From the IMG/VR virus record IMGVR_UViG_3300020442_001285, positions 1 through 36,490 of that record: a stretch of 36,490 bases of DNA; one strand, given 5' to 3'. The DNA comes from a virus. A program made the translations under genes and the position numbers. The notes under the pieces are model-generated. The model had not been told where the DNA came from, made no database searches, and worked only from the letters and a program-made list of their open reading frames with translations. Of this stretch, positions 25,001-35,000 are shown in pieces; position 1 is the first letter of the stretch; every line of letters starts with the position of its first letter.

Positions 25001-27205
25001 ATTATCTTTAGCAACTCTTACCGAGAAATTATTTTCGTCACGAATTGTTTCTCCTGACTTAAAATTGCCAAACAGGGTCTTGACCATCAAGGTCTTAACT
25101 GTCGTATAGAATCCGTTGGAAGGACCCTCTACAACGCCATATGCACCGCTCTCAAGTCCATATACATATTGACCTGGAGCAAATCTTCCATCAGCAACAA
25201 TTTCTTCATCCAACATGATTTTGGTGAAGAATTGAGGATCAAAATATGATAAACCAAATGTAGTATTATATACTGGATCTCCGTTTGATAAACGACCTTT
25301 TGATACAACAGAATCTGAATCTGGGTTAAATCCAGATCCTTTTTCCATTAAAGTAAAGTTACTTGGTTTTGCTAGACCGATTACTGGAGTAATAGTTTCA
25401 TTATAGTCTACAATAGTTCCAAATGGAGTTGCTGCTGTGATAGCATCATTTTCGCTTAAGTAAATTTCTCTGTACTTAGAACCAGAAGAAGTATCATACT
25501 CTAAGAAATACTGATCTAAGAGATCTTTTCTTCCAGTTACTGTTAACTCTAAGTATGTTACTCCTGTATTTGGATTTACTTCAACTCTACGTACTTTTGA
25601 ATATGCAATAGAATTGACTGAGTTAACTACTGATGGTTCTCCAATATCAGTTCTTGATTGAACAAACCATACAGTACCTAAAGTGCTTTCAAAATTTGCA
25701 TCTGTTAAAGTAGAATATGTATTGGCATAGAATGTATCTACATTAATATAGATGGTCTTAATACCTGTATTGACATCAAAGAAAGAACCTCTACGATTTA
25801 GAGTTTGTTTTAAATCGTTAGTTCCTTCTGTATCATTGAGACCAATACTTCCATCATTAAAAGATGAGCATAAAAATACATTTGGATATGCCGTTAATTC
25901 AGCACCCTCAGCATTTAATGGAATCGTTCCATATGTATTAGTTACTTTATAAGTTGGAAGACCTTGCGTCTTCAACCTAATATCATCTCTATCTAAAGTT
26001 TCTCTTGCTTTGTTTATAGTTACATACTTGGTTTCCTTGTTTACAATCTCAAAACCTTTAATGTATGCTTTACCTGGACCAATACTAGCAACTAGTTTTT
26101 CTTTTGCTTCCTGTAGTTCTAAACCATTTACAAAACCAAATTCGTCTCTACCATATACACCTAGATTACCATTTTCTTGCAAATACTCTCTAATATCAAG
26201 AGAAAAATTATCTACGACATAATCTCCAGACTCATCGTAAGTTCTTCTAGCTAGAGTATTTTCTAGTAAATTATAATCTGTGGGAGAAATGATGCTTTGT
26301 ACAGCACCAGAACGAACTGACAGTAACTGAATAAAGTTCTTGTCAGTAATTTGATTTAGATCATACCTAACAAGATTTAGATTGATTTGTAGTCTATGTG
26401 CTCCAGGAGCAGTGTAATTACTAGACCCAATTGCATTATCATATAATGATTCATCTTCTTCTGGAGTTAAAATTACTTCTTCAATTTTAAATCCAATTTT
26501 TGCAGATGGTTTATTGTAATAACGATCAATTACTAAAAGTTGAGATTGATTTCTAACAAAGTATCCATTGACAAAATAAATTCCTTCTTCTACCTGTACA
26601 GCAGAAGCATATCCCATTGCAGAACTTTCAATGGATGTAGATTGATTTGTATCTGGATTTGATACTTGAATACTAGTAGGAAGAACACTACCGTCAGTTC
26701 CTACAACTAGCAATGGCGTATTAATGCCATCAACAACTTCTAATGTTTCACCTTGTCTGAAAGTTTCTTCATTACCAGCATCACCACTGTTAGTATAGTT
26801 TACATAAACAACATCAGCAGCAGATTCTGTAGCAGAGAATGCCTCTACAACAGTACCAATAACACCTGAAGTAAGACCTCTCAAACTTAAAGATTTAAGT
26901 TGACTTACATCATATTTCTTATATACAATCTCTCCATCTTGATTGACAGGAATTTCTGATACAGATGATAGCTTTACAAAATTAAGCTTAGTATTCAGTC
27001 CCACTTCACCAGGAATGACAAGTTCCCCTTGCTTAAAGGAGTACTTGCCAAACTGTTCAATCTGGTTTTGTAGAATAGATTGTAATTGAGTTAATTCCCT
27101 TGCCTGAATAGAATACCCAGGACGGAAAAGAACTTTGTAGAAATTTTTATCCTGGTCAAAATCGTCGTAGAATGGAGCTACGTTCAGGTTAGTCTTTTGG
27201 GGCAT
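19088..27205 (-). CDS. Giant DUF4815-type baseplate/tail structural protein, 2705 residues
   Basis: The N-terminus MPQKTNLNVAPFYDDFDQDK, then NFYKVLFRPGYSIQARELTQ and LQSILQNQIEQFG, matches the opening of the phage DUF4815 family. A helical segment near residues 1365-1400 (MRDIGKLEKRIERLEYYTLL, then SVLEQQALNMQ), the strand ARWVNPDF, the motif PLAQTFTVEGFDGG and the C-terminal FAIKIVMKSSNPAFVPKVQD LRAVASY are all typical of it. G-S-E-Y-T type repeats occur near 1957 and 2000. It sits right after gp8, where T4 has genes 9 and 10, and related proteins are sometimes labelled gp10-like. It probably forms an outer baseplate or fibre-attachment component. The ribosome site is weak. Confidence 0.75.
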   Translation of the reverse strand: MPQKTNLNVAPFYDDFDQDKNFYKVLFRPGYSIQARELTQLQSILQNQIEQFGKYSFKQGELVIPGEVGLNTKLNFVKLSSVSEIPVNQDGEIVYKKYDVSQLKSLSLRGLTSGVIGTVVEAFSATESAADVVYVNYTNSGDAGNEETFRQGETLEVVDGINTPLLVVGTDGSVLPTSIQVSNPDTNQSTSIESSAMGYASAVQVEEGIYFVNGYFVRNQSQLLVIDRYYNKPSAKIGFKIEEVILTPEEDESLYDNAIGSSNYTAPGAHRLQINLNLVRYDLNQITDKNFIQLLSVRSGAVQSIISPTDYNLLENTLARRTYDESGDYVVDNFSLDIREYLQENGNLGVYGRDEFGFVNGLELQEAKEKLVASIGPGKAYIKGFEIVNKETKYVTINKARETLDRDDIRLKTQGLPTYKVTNTYGTIPLNAEGAELTAYPNVFLCSSFNDGSIGLNDTEGTNDLKQTLNRRGSFFDVNTGIKTIYINVDTFYANTYSTLTDANFESTLGTVWFVQSRTDIGEPSVVNSVNSIAYSKVRRVEVNPNTGVTYLELTVTGRKDLLDQYFLEYDTSSGSKYREIYLSENDAITAATPFGTIVDYNETITPVIGLAKPSNFTLMEKGSGFNPDSDSVVSKGRLSNGDPVYNTTFGLSYFDPQFFTKIMLDEEIVADGRFAPGQYVYGLESGAYGVVEGPSNGFYTTVKTLMVKTLFGNFKSGETIRDENNFSVRVAKDNTISHFIVNSRGLNYVDGSRLRINGVEFDSSKVQLNLGSGSIVSATVVNRELFKNEYSRPPIVDVIQGDNGGNPTAAVITPVLVRNSIVTYTPQNVKSFFCEYGSGNSNVFTSDIEVNKEKFAETVSITDFTFSGSTGRKYIECNGFGGDSTKFLQQGDLIQFTDSSDLIVRAIVQSATKPEGVLKSRIYLDRSLPNDVSNTSVVRVRPLIDNFNQGTLLYKTGSNQISSIVADSENSKITYYLRRDFVATGVGGAGTITFAAQLPFGTQRFVSFSESNFIVTVLDPGDAPNIVKGDIVYITSNQVSIKSSTDSASGLTSGSVKLDLDPNYFGSIPTGGQYPTLKLTATLEVTKAKPRLKTAVVNKRIVIDSPGDSVIPFRGSDYDTDSLTVYTYADAYNLRYVYEGSPSEPPVVDRNGNLVSGTDVSNRFTFDDGQRDTVYDVSRLVVKPGYEPPKGQLVIAFDYFEHTKGDFCTVDSYLHEAGVGPEDIPSYNSPTLGKISLNDVLDFRPKVDNDAIISGFQDNALLSAANTRSFTGTGGVITSTPAPDSNLEFTFSFTQKQYLDRIDALFLDKKGQFIVKEGNSSLNPTKPDLISDAVPLYYMYVPAFTKSSKDVRTTPVDNRRYTMRDIGKLEKRIERLEYYTLLSVLEQQALNMQIIDASGVNRFKSGFVVDNFETHKIGSLRSLDYKCSIDTQQSVMRPQSKEDSMNLVEVNQRDDQRSISGYVRNGDRVTLPYTELELLGNAFATKEINPNPFVVLQYVGDAFIGPNVDSWYDSSVAPLVNDNNTNLYSIFLAKNELRDAFSSIYNSYKVNWLGANRSFFNINSFADVNTTVADASVTNASVSSSSNISPENNEIGKGLTTKGVGTNVVSTSLSFFARSIPVKFNISRLKPNTNISVFMEGRDIARWVNPDFKYTGIPGNSLSAFNGQVTTDENGNASGIILVPAGKPPRENAVWSGSVDTVIYDDDADEIRFTTGVKTIRFTSSSTDASKDEVDTYAEVKFYATGLLPENPSSIVSTSPSFFKSNEGIQITDSNTENPIKPNPLAQTFTVEGFDGGVFATSLDLFFSAKSDKIPLRVYLTDVQSGKPGKNIVPGTQKVLSPETYLRVVANETLTITRGENVTGALSNASGPISKVFDKNNIEVTASNIGVITLTSDQVYTLILDNHNGRSFQQDENLEIPSLTLNNNLNNTTSTLKIAKDSGRVTDLRVKNTGSEYDSAILTIESPQLPGGGNSTATVRVSGGKVYHTEIVLSGSEYTEPPAVVINGTGTGNSGAEIESFITIDSPAVRMGISSDQSGVTASTTPTNFKFDYPVFLESDTEYALVIETDSIDYKLWASKLGEVEIATSTIVTTQPALGSLFKSQNTSNWTEDLFEDVKFTLHRAEFDISRTASIVMTNEDLGYERLDVNCIETNAESNTSATSSLFKNNNFVVKVNHADNGFDSYGNSYVFFKNTKDVGGIAASQLNSRLFQVTNTGIDSYTITSSNRSSTNAFGGGDTILASYNRKFEKIHAIVPTLTFAQTSVNSFVKTTNVSPVDDNVNTFTSYTQTEYEKTFLNEDVYFINQKVVASRVNQIVNNIDNSLLYKVDLSSTVSHLSPLIDLSRSTVKTISNKVENAKGKEDRFGRRNQILEFYPVYTFTVSGIDTQTEIIQNNQTVQGSTTNASGDIIKVSGTTIFVKLKTTNAFTPGEQLSFSGQTFAGTTTVDLAGASQVIFQIPNTVVPPTYVTARNPSVLAETYDNKITGKIILWNQKNGQLTIVNDKQPISNDYDSAIVNGAEFTRNAGTDSQDDDIFRVGDLISYVDQPADEYDFIEVSKVTYTDGIDFIPDTQSKNSSSAAKYVTKEIAIENPATAIDVKTTVNVSDIENIRVMYRFKKSSSQENFEDIEWVYFNENGSPDVDIIATSENSISAIAEKQSSYQELSYSVEDLPEFSSFAIKIVMKSSNPAFVPKVQDLRAVASY

Positions 27206-27230
27206 CTCGCACGATCTCTAAATCAACTGA

Positions 27231-28991
27231 TCAGAATTCAATTACTAGCTTAATGTCCTCAATTTGGTCAGGAGCTCTAGTAATCTCTCTTCTATTCTCT
27301 ATGTATACGATTTCTCCAGAGTTTGGTTCTAGCTCTGGGGTTGCAAGACCACCAGTAAATGAAATATCTGCTAGAACAGCATTCTGTGACGTATCAACAT
27401 TTCCTGATGCGGTTGAAGTTGCACCGACAATTGCGTTTGCAGCGTTAGATTCAAATGGGAGAATCATGCCACCGTCAGTATGAACGCTTGCGGATTGATA
27501 ATACTTCAAAATACCGTTAGTTGAATCCCATGATACTACTGTACCATAAGCAGTTCCACCTGATACAGTTTGTGAAATAGTCTCATCAGCAGTATAGTCA
27601 GCAGTTGCTCCGTTCACCTTAACAACGGAAGTACCACGTAGGGTGCTAGATGAGGCAAATGTAGTGGTTCCATACTCAAATGGGTCTTGGATGATACCAA
27701 TGCGACGGAAGTCGTTATCAACAGGGAAGTCTCCTTGACCTTCATCATAGGTAAGACGAATGTTCGTCATTACTCTCTTAGCAAACAACTCATCTTCTGC
27801 ATGAGAACCATGACCACCTTCGGGAGAAATGACTGCTTCTAAAGCAGCAACACCAGTGAATGCTCCAGTAGGTGCGGTTAATCCAGAATCTGTGAATAGA
27901 GTACCAGTTTGAATAATAATGTTACCGTAAGTGTAACCAGATCCACGTGCTTCCATAGTAGCACTTGTAACTGCTCCAGTACCGTCTGTAGTGAGTTTTA
28001 CGACCGAACCACTGCCATCGCCCTTAACAGGTGTATAGAACGTTCCAGAGGCAGGTAGACCAGATCCAGCGTCTCTAATTACTGCAACATCAACAGCACC
28101 ATCAATTGCTAGACCTTCTACTGCTACTCTTGACGTTTCTCCAGCAGCAGCAATAGGCATGAAGTCTGAAGACAGGAATGATAGAACATCACCTGTAGTC
28201 AAAGTAAACATGTGCTTCCAGATATATCCAGCAGTTCCTGATGGTTCTGTGTATACACCATTTGCAAATGTTCCTTGTCCTGCAGTTGGTTGCGATTTTG
28301 GTTCGTAAGTCGCGTTCTGACCAGTTGGGTTTGCAGGATTCTCACCATTATACAGGCACTTAAATACTTCGTAATTTGAGTTCATTACATAGAACTTTGC
28401 CTGTGAAAGACTGCTGTATCCAAGAGCAGTTTCTTGTCCAATAGCACCACCGCCACCAGGAGTAGCGGAGTAGTTTGGACGATACATGTCAAACTTTGGA
28501 TTCAAAGTGAGATTCCAGTTAATACGTGGTGCTACTAGACGAGCAAAAGGACCAGTAATTCTCTTAGCAGCGATTAACTCTTCATATACAGCTTTCTTTT
28601 CAGTTAGATTGTCCAATGGCATTGGAGGAACATCTTCGGTTCCGTATCTGTATACGCCACTCTTAGCAGTTGCACTACTGGTTCCGCCAGTGATAGTAGT
28701 TCCAAAAGCGGGAGTTGCCGTAGCATTTGGAAGAATAGTATTAAGAAGCAAGCTGTTTGGATATGCTGCAGCAACTACACCGCTCCATCCACCTCCAGAT
28801 ACCGTCTCTCCAACCTGGAAAGTCCCATTGATGGAGAAGATTTCTAGATAAGCATCCCATCTAGAAGATCTTCCGACAAAGAAGTACATTTTGGTACGTG
28901 CCGCATCCGCGTCATTAGCACCTTCGCTTAGTGATTCTAAAAACTGTTTCGCGTTAAAAATCCTAAACTTTTCTGAAATAATAGCTGCCAT
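27231..28991 (-). CDS. gp8: Baseplate wedge protein gp8
   Basis: The start MAAIISEKFRIFNAKQF with FFVGRSSRWD, then PPMPLDNLTEKKAVYEELIA and RLVAPRINW, fits the T4 gp8 opening. YEVFKCLYNGENP near residue 210 and GYIWKHMFTLTTGD near 255 match the second gp8 signature. T4 gp8 (334 residues) is a dimer in each baseplate wedge; this protein is 586 residues. The extra length includes about 75 residues between RSSRWD and the PPMP segment (GTFQVGETVSGGGWSG and following), and a longer C-terminal half with GSGYT and TISQTVSGG modules. Two late promoters precede it, and the next gene follows after 25 bases. Confidence 0.85.
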   Translation of the reverse strand: MAAIISEKFRIFNAKQFLESLSEGANDADAARTKMYFFVGRSSRWDAYLEIFSINGTFQVGETVSGGGWSGVVAAAYPNSLLLNTILPNATATPAFGTTITGGTSSATAKSGVYRYGTEDVPPMPLDNLTEKKAVYEELIAAKRITGPFARLVAPRINWNLTLNPKFDMYRPNYSATPGGGGAIGQETALGYSSLSQAKFYVMNSNYEVFKCLYNGENPANPTGQNATYEPKSQPTAGQGTFANGVYTEPSGTAGYIWKHMFTLTTGDVLSFLSSDFMPIAAAGETSRVAVEGLAIDGAVDVAVIRDAGSGLPASGTFYTPVKGDGSGSVVKLTTDGTGAVTSATMEARGSGYTYGNIIIQTGTLFTDSGLTAPTGAFTGVAALEAVISPEGGHGSHAEDELFAKRVMTNIRLTYDEGQGDFPVDNDFRRIGIIQDPFEYGTTTFASSSTLRGTSVVKVNGATADYTADETISQTVSGGTAYGTVVSWDSTNGILKYYQSASVHTDGGMILPFESNAANAIVGATSTASGNVDTSQNAVLADISFTGGLATPELEPNSGEIVYIENRREITRAPDQIEDIKLVIEF

Positions 28992-29028
28992 AGCACTGGT
29001 CTCTGTATAGTAAGAGTGGAATCCGAGT

Positions 29029-29036
29029 TATTTATA
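29029..29036 (-). promoter_or_regulatory. Late promoter TATAAATA, gp8-proximal copy
   Basis: A perfect T4 late octamer in the 50-base gap before gp8, 38 bases upstream of its ATG at 28991. It is the second of two octamers in the run CTATAAATAAATATAAATAA. Confidence 0.8.
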
Positions 29037-29038
29037 TT

Positions 29039-29046
29039 TATTTATA
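29039..29046 (-). promoter_or_regulatory. Late promoter TATAAATA, gp8-distal copy embedding a stop codon
   Basis: A second perfect T4 late octamer ten bases upstream of the other. Its internal TAA (29044-29042) is the stop codon of the giant upstream gene. With 10-base spacing the two octamers are on the same face of the helix, so either could position the late polymerase. Confidence 0.75.
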
Positions 29047-32000
29047 GGGCGTTTCTTAAGTGGTCCCCTATAAGGTGCTTGGTAATAGGTGACTCGTTAA
29101 CACCTCTAGTACAACCAAGGAAACGATCTCCTAACTTAAACGCATAAGAAATCTGTTCCTTTCCTACCAAAATTGTCCCATAGTCTGGGAAATTACTGGT
29201 GTTTGCATATACAACAGCATTTGTTGCAACATAACCAGCGTCCGATTCTCCTGGTAGATCAGAAGTATCTATGCGGGATATGTAATAATTAATTGATGAG
29301 TACCCTAAGTTGAAAGGATACGCGGAAGTTGAAGATCCATCTGATGTAATTTGATATGGTTCCAATTCCGCTAGTTGAACCTCGGATACAGGAGAACCAC
29401 TAGGTGCTTTGATATCTCCAAGGTGCATGAACTTAGAATTCTGCCAATGATCAAAATTGTTAAAGAATGTCAAATTCTCAAGATCTGGACTCCACATAGA
29501 GAATCCTCCCTCAACTGTTTTAATCTTCTCAATAAGTATTGAGTGAATTGGTTGAGATACTAATGTTCTATTAAGTTCTAATATAGAAATGACATCTGCA
29601 CCTGTAGTAGTTATTGCAGGAACTGTTGCAACAATTGCATTTGGATTGAAGAACTGATATTCTCCTCGTACATGGAATACGGGTGCGTGTGAGATGATAT
29701 GCTGAATTTCAATATTGACATCTGTGTCAGCATGTTCAACTGAAACACCAAATCCTAGAACGTTATCAATAGATTTAGTAAATTCAAAGAAAGAAGCAAC
29801 ATTTACTGGTGACGCTTGACCGACTTTTGTTCCTATACCTAAAGTATGGAAAGTATCAATTTTTCTACCCGAACTCTTGATAATGTCATAACCACGAGCA
29901 GTAATAACTCTAGGTGCTTTAGTATAACCAGATCCAGGATTAGTTAAAACGATGTCTATAATTTGACCTCGTGAAACAACAACTTCCGCAGTAGCACCAC
30001 CACCATTCTGATTTACAGGAACAAAATGTAAGATTGGTGGTCTATCATAACCATAAGCAGTAGTCGGTTGAATAATACCTTCATCATATAGTAGTTGCAA
30101 GTCTTTTCTATTCCAAGTAATAGTAGTTACTTTGCCGTTTTCAATTTCACATGTTACACTAAGACCAACTCCATCAGAGTCGCCATTGTAATTTGATGTA
30201 GTTACAGATCCAAATAGATCGTTAGAAGTATCTTCTCCAGCATTATAATTTTTTGGATTAACATATCTTGGAAGACCTTTGATAGTTCTAAAGTCTTTTT
30301 CACCATCAATTCTAATTAAATCATTCTTATTAACATTGGCAAGTAAACGCATTCTTTCATAGAACGATTCATCTGCTCTTGGAGTGCCATACAACCAGTT
30401 AGCAGAATTCCTCTGCATTCTATAATCATTGTCAGTATCTCTAACAACTACAAGATCGTTTGTTGTACCTGTTAGTTCATACTCATCTGAAAACTCAGAA
30501 TCTCCAGCAAAGAAAATATTTGAAGAATCTAGATTTGGATTTGATCCAGCAAGAGTTATAATTAAGTTCCTTGGGTCAGTTGTATAAGATTTTACATTTC
30601 CAATAAATCTCTTAACACCATTTACTTTCTGATATGCAACTTGGAATTTTTCAAATGAGTTATTATACCAAGTTTTCCAGTCTGTAAATAGATTGACATT
30701 ACCACTATTACATGTAAGAATAATCTCATTGTAATAAGTATTTGATTGGAAATCAAATAAAGTTACACTTTGCTCAATATCTCTACCATATGCAATAATA
30801 ATTTCAATGTTATTGTCTCTGAAAATCTTTCTTGAGAATCTAATCGCTGGTCCATTGATTGTATATGAATCTCCTTCTCTCTGAAGAACACCATCAATAA
30901 ACACAAATGCAAATCTAGAATCGTCTACATTTTGTACTTTATTATTTTTGGAGTTTAAAATTAAGAAAGGACCACCAGATCCATCAAGAATACCAGATTT
31001 ATCAATTTCACAGCGAATATAATTTCCTATACTGTGAGCAAAGAATTTTTCAACCGCAAGTGGTTCCTGAACCTTCTTAGTATTTTCGGTTTGACCCCAA
31101 ATTGGAGGAGTTGAGAATACAACTCTATTTGGAACATATGTTCTGTCAATAGTATATGCAGCATCATGTTGCAATACACCACTTAAAGCAATGAATAGAT
31201 TTTCATTTAACTCGGTATTGACAGGTGTACCATCTTCATAATAAAGATCAAAGATAGTATTCTCTCCATCAATATAATCTGGGTATGAAAGTTGCGCTGT
31301 ATGTGGTCCAGTAGTCAAAGTTTCTCTAATATTTTCATATAGAGAATCTAATGAAGATGCAACATCTTCACACTCAGCAAGAACTCCATTAACCAAACCA
31401 GGATCTGGTAAGATATCTTGATTTGAAGATGACAATAAAGTAGTCCAATATCCAGAAGAATTTGGATTTTCAGGAAGAACTTCTATTCTGTCAGGTCCAC
31501 CTTCTAGTATATCTTCTGCAATTTGTGCTAGTGTTGTAATAGTACTCTCAATAGCTGCACATGCAGGAGTTGTTGTATCAATACGAACTAATTCATCTTT
31601 AACTGGTGCTATAATAGTAGTTCCTGAAATTTGATTAAGCATAGCCTTAATCATCAAATCTCTTGCTTCCCGATAACCGTAAATGGTTTCGGTCAACTCT
31701 CCTTTTACATGATTGAGATTACCTTTATAATAATAAGCATTTGCAAAGTCTATAATTTTTTTGTTGCCGCCAAAACGTAAACAGAAAACCATAGCATCAA
31801 CCAAGAGACCAGTATCTCTAAAGCAGAAATCTTCAGTCTCAACCCATGATGTAATACCAGTGTTCTTAGTAATAGTTGGTTTTTGATTATTTTCAATTGA
31901 GTTAATTAAAATATCAAACAGCACTGTAACTGCAGCATTTACATTACTACAACCAATGCCAGAACTGTCTGCAGTTGCAGTAACATTAGGATCTGTTACA

Positions 32001-35000
32001 GTTCCTCTGTTGTTTAATGCTTCAATACACAGTTCACGTGCATATTCAAACGCATACACAGATTCAGTTCTTTCCCCATCTAAAGCATCATGGGAATCAA
32101 AGTACATATTAGTTGTTTCAATAGTAGCAGAGTTTCCTCCTCTACCAACATCTTCTGCGATTGCTGCAACAATAATTGTAAGATCTCGTGAACACTTATC
32201 TGTAGCATATTGTGTTCCAAATACCGTTTCTAGTTCAGTAATTGTTTGAGATACAATATCAGACAAATTATTATAGATTAATCTTCTAGCATCTTTAAAT
32301 CTATAGGATTCAACAGGAGTTCTAGGATAATTAAATTTAGGGAAATTATTTGAAATCCTATGTGATACTTCCCTTTGAATATTTACTTTATTAGCTTCAA
32401 TCAATACCGAAGCATCATAGAATGTACCAGTGTTGATACCACTCCAAATAAATGCCATCTGAGAATTATCTTGAACACCAACAGCAGATAAAGGAAGAGT
32501 ATAATTAAATCCTGTTCCAACTTGTAAGAAAATATTTTCTGCTATTTGTATAGTTGATGCAGTAGAATCTACATCTTCAGTTGTTATTGTATTTTGTGTA
32601 ATTCTTAAGAAAGCATTATTATTTGATGTATTGGAAGGATTACTCGTTTTGATTGTTCTTCTATCAATAATCTCGGAAACATAAGTACCTTCTGGGAATC
32701 CAACACCAGAACTAATTTTCATTCCGATAGCAACGTTGTTAGTATCGCTTATAGTTACAATATCTGTACCAGGAGTCCATGATACTTGGCGATCTATGTA
32801 ATCCCAATTACGCATTGCTAACTTACACAATCTGACTGCATAAGCAAACGCATCAATAGTTGCTTCTAACTCACCAGAGATATAATCTAGTACACCACTT
32901 CTAAAATAAGATTCTGCTGCAGCAATAGTCTTTTCATTGCCACCAAATCTTAAATCATGCTCTAACGCATCTACAACTAAACCAATATCACGGAAACACT
33001 TTGTTCCTAGATTAGTCCATGCAAAACTAGTGTATTTGGATTGAATATAACCAAGAGTTTCTGACTGAATAAATCTTCTGTTTTGAGCTACTTGGTTTGC
33101 AGCATCAATCCAAGTTCCGCTTCTTTGGAAAATATTTCTAATTTTTCTGAGATACTTTTGATTTAAAATATCTGATTTAAATTGGAACCATCTTGCATGG
33201 AAAAGAACACCAGGAACATCCTGACCATCTTTTACAGAAGGACCCAAAGGTGGTTCTGCAAATATAATTTTATCGCCATCAAGTTCAAATGATCTTCCAG
33301 GTTCTTGTAAAATTCCGTCTAAAGTAATAGTAAGAGCTTGCTCATTATATGGAGTAATCTTATTTCCACTAGCATCTACTAAATTGAAAATAGTTTTTCC
33401 TTGTAGATTACCTTTATCACTAAAATCACCATCAAATGCTTCTGTTAAGTATACTTGATTAGAAAGAATTTCTGAATTATTGAAAGATTCAAGAGCGACT
33501 GATCCAACACCTCTTTCTACATTGATCTCTTTTACTAAGGCAATGCTCTGAGTAATTTTCTTACTAGTCTTAACAACCGAAATTTTGTTAACACTTGGAT
33601 TCCAAACCTGTAGTACACTTACACTATTGTATGCAGGTGCTTTAGGTATCGCAACATTTGAATTGGATTCAATTAAGATTTCACCAAATACTTTAAATCC
33701 AGCAGGGTGAGTAGTAGACTTAATTAAAGATCTCCAAGTATCAATAGAAGTTTTTGATTTTACAAGATATGAATAATCTTGGTAATAATATGAATCGGAA
33801 ATTTTTTGATTTTGATCACTAATTTTTCCAGAGTCAGATTGGAAATAACCTTGGTTATCATAGTATGATCTAATTTCTGGAACATACTCTGTAAATCTAA
33901 CAGAATTTAAGGTTGCAGTTTTTTTCCTAGAAAGACCTTTGATTTGCAATCCAGTTCTCAATACACCTTTAATGCGATCAACTGTTAAAATATTTGAATT
34001 AGATCTCCATGATGTTACTCTTGCTCTAGCAACTTCAGTATTGCCAAACATTTGAACAATTGTTTCGCCAACTGCAAATGAATCTGATTCAAAGTCTGAA
34101 AGAGATAGTGCATAATTTGATCTGAATGAAGAAGATAAAGTCTTATCATTATGATAAGAACCACCATTATTAATTACAGTGATATTTCTAGGAACACCAA
34201 TTTCATTACTGTCAATGTAGCACTCAACATCAGACTCAGCAATTTTAATCGTAGGTGCTTCTGTGTAGTTAGAACCAGGATCTAAAATTTCAATACCAGT
34301 AACTTTTCCTCTGTCATACAATGCAGAAAGTTTTGCATTACCTTCTACAGTAATAACTGGTTTTGTATAATTACTGCCAGTATTGCTAAGGTCAATACCA
34401 AAAATTTTACCATCCTTGATTGAACATGTAGCACGCGCTTGATAAGAGAGAGTTGGAACTACACCAAGAATTGTAGGAACTTTTTTATAGTCTCTACCAA
34501 TATTGGTAATACCTATTGTATTAATTTCTCCGATGGAAAATCTAGATCTTGAAATATACGTGATAGATCCTGTACCATCATGTGTTGCAGAGATTGGTGT
34601 ATTATAGACAACTTTAGTTGAAGTAACATAAATTGCTGTTTTACTGCCCTGCAGTGGATCTGTAATTAATTCTAAGAAAGCATCTTCAGATTGTACATTT
34701 TTATTTTTATCGTAATAAAAATACTTTGTATAAGGATTGTCAACTTTAGTGGTATAATTATTTGATGCTATTCTTGGTCCATATCCAAATTTTACATCTA
34801 CACCATTAGTGCTATAATTTACCTCAGGTGTTACAAGATTTAAATTTTTACTAGGAGAGAAGTCTAAACGTACATTACTCATTGATGAATGAGTAGTATC
34901 AAAATTATACTTGTAATTGTTTTTTAATTCTAAATTTGGATTTCTAGTAAACGATGTATTATCTAAAGAAAATTCAAAGCAAAGAGTAGGATCTGAAACT

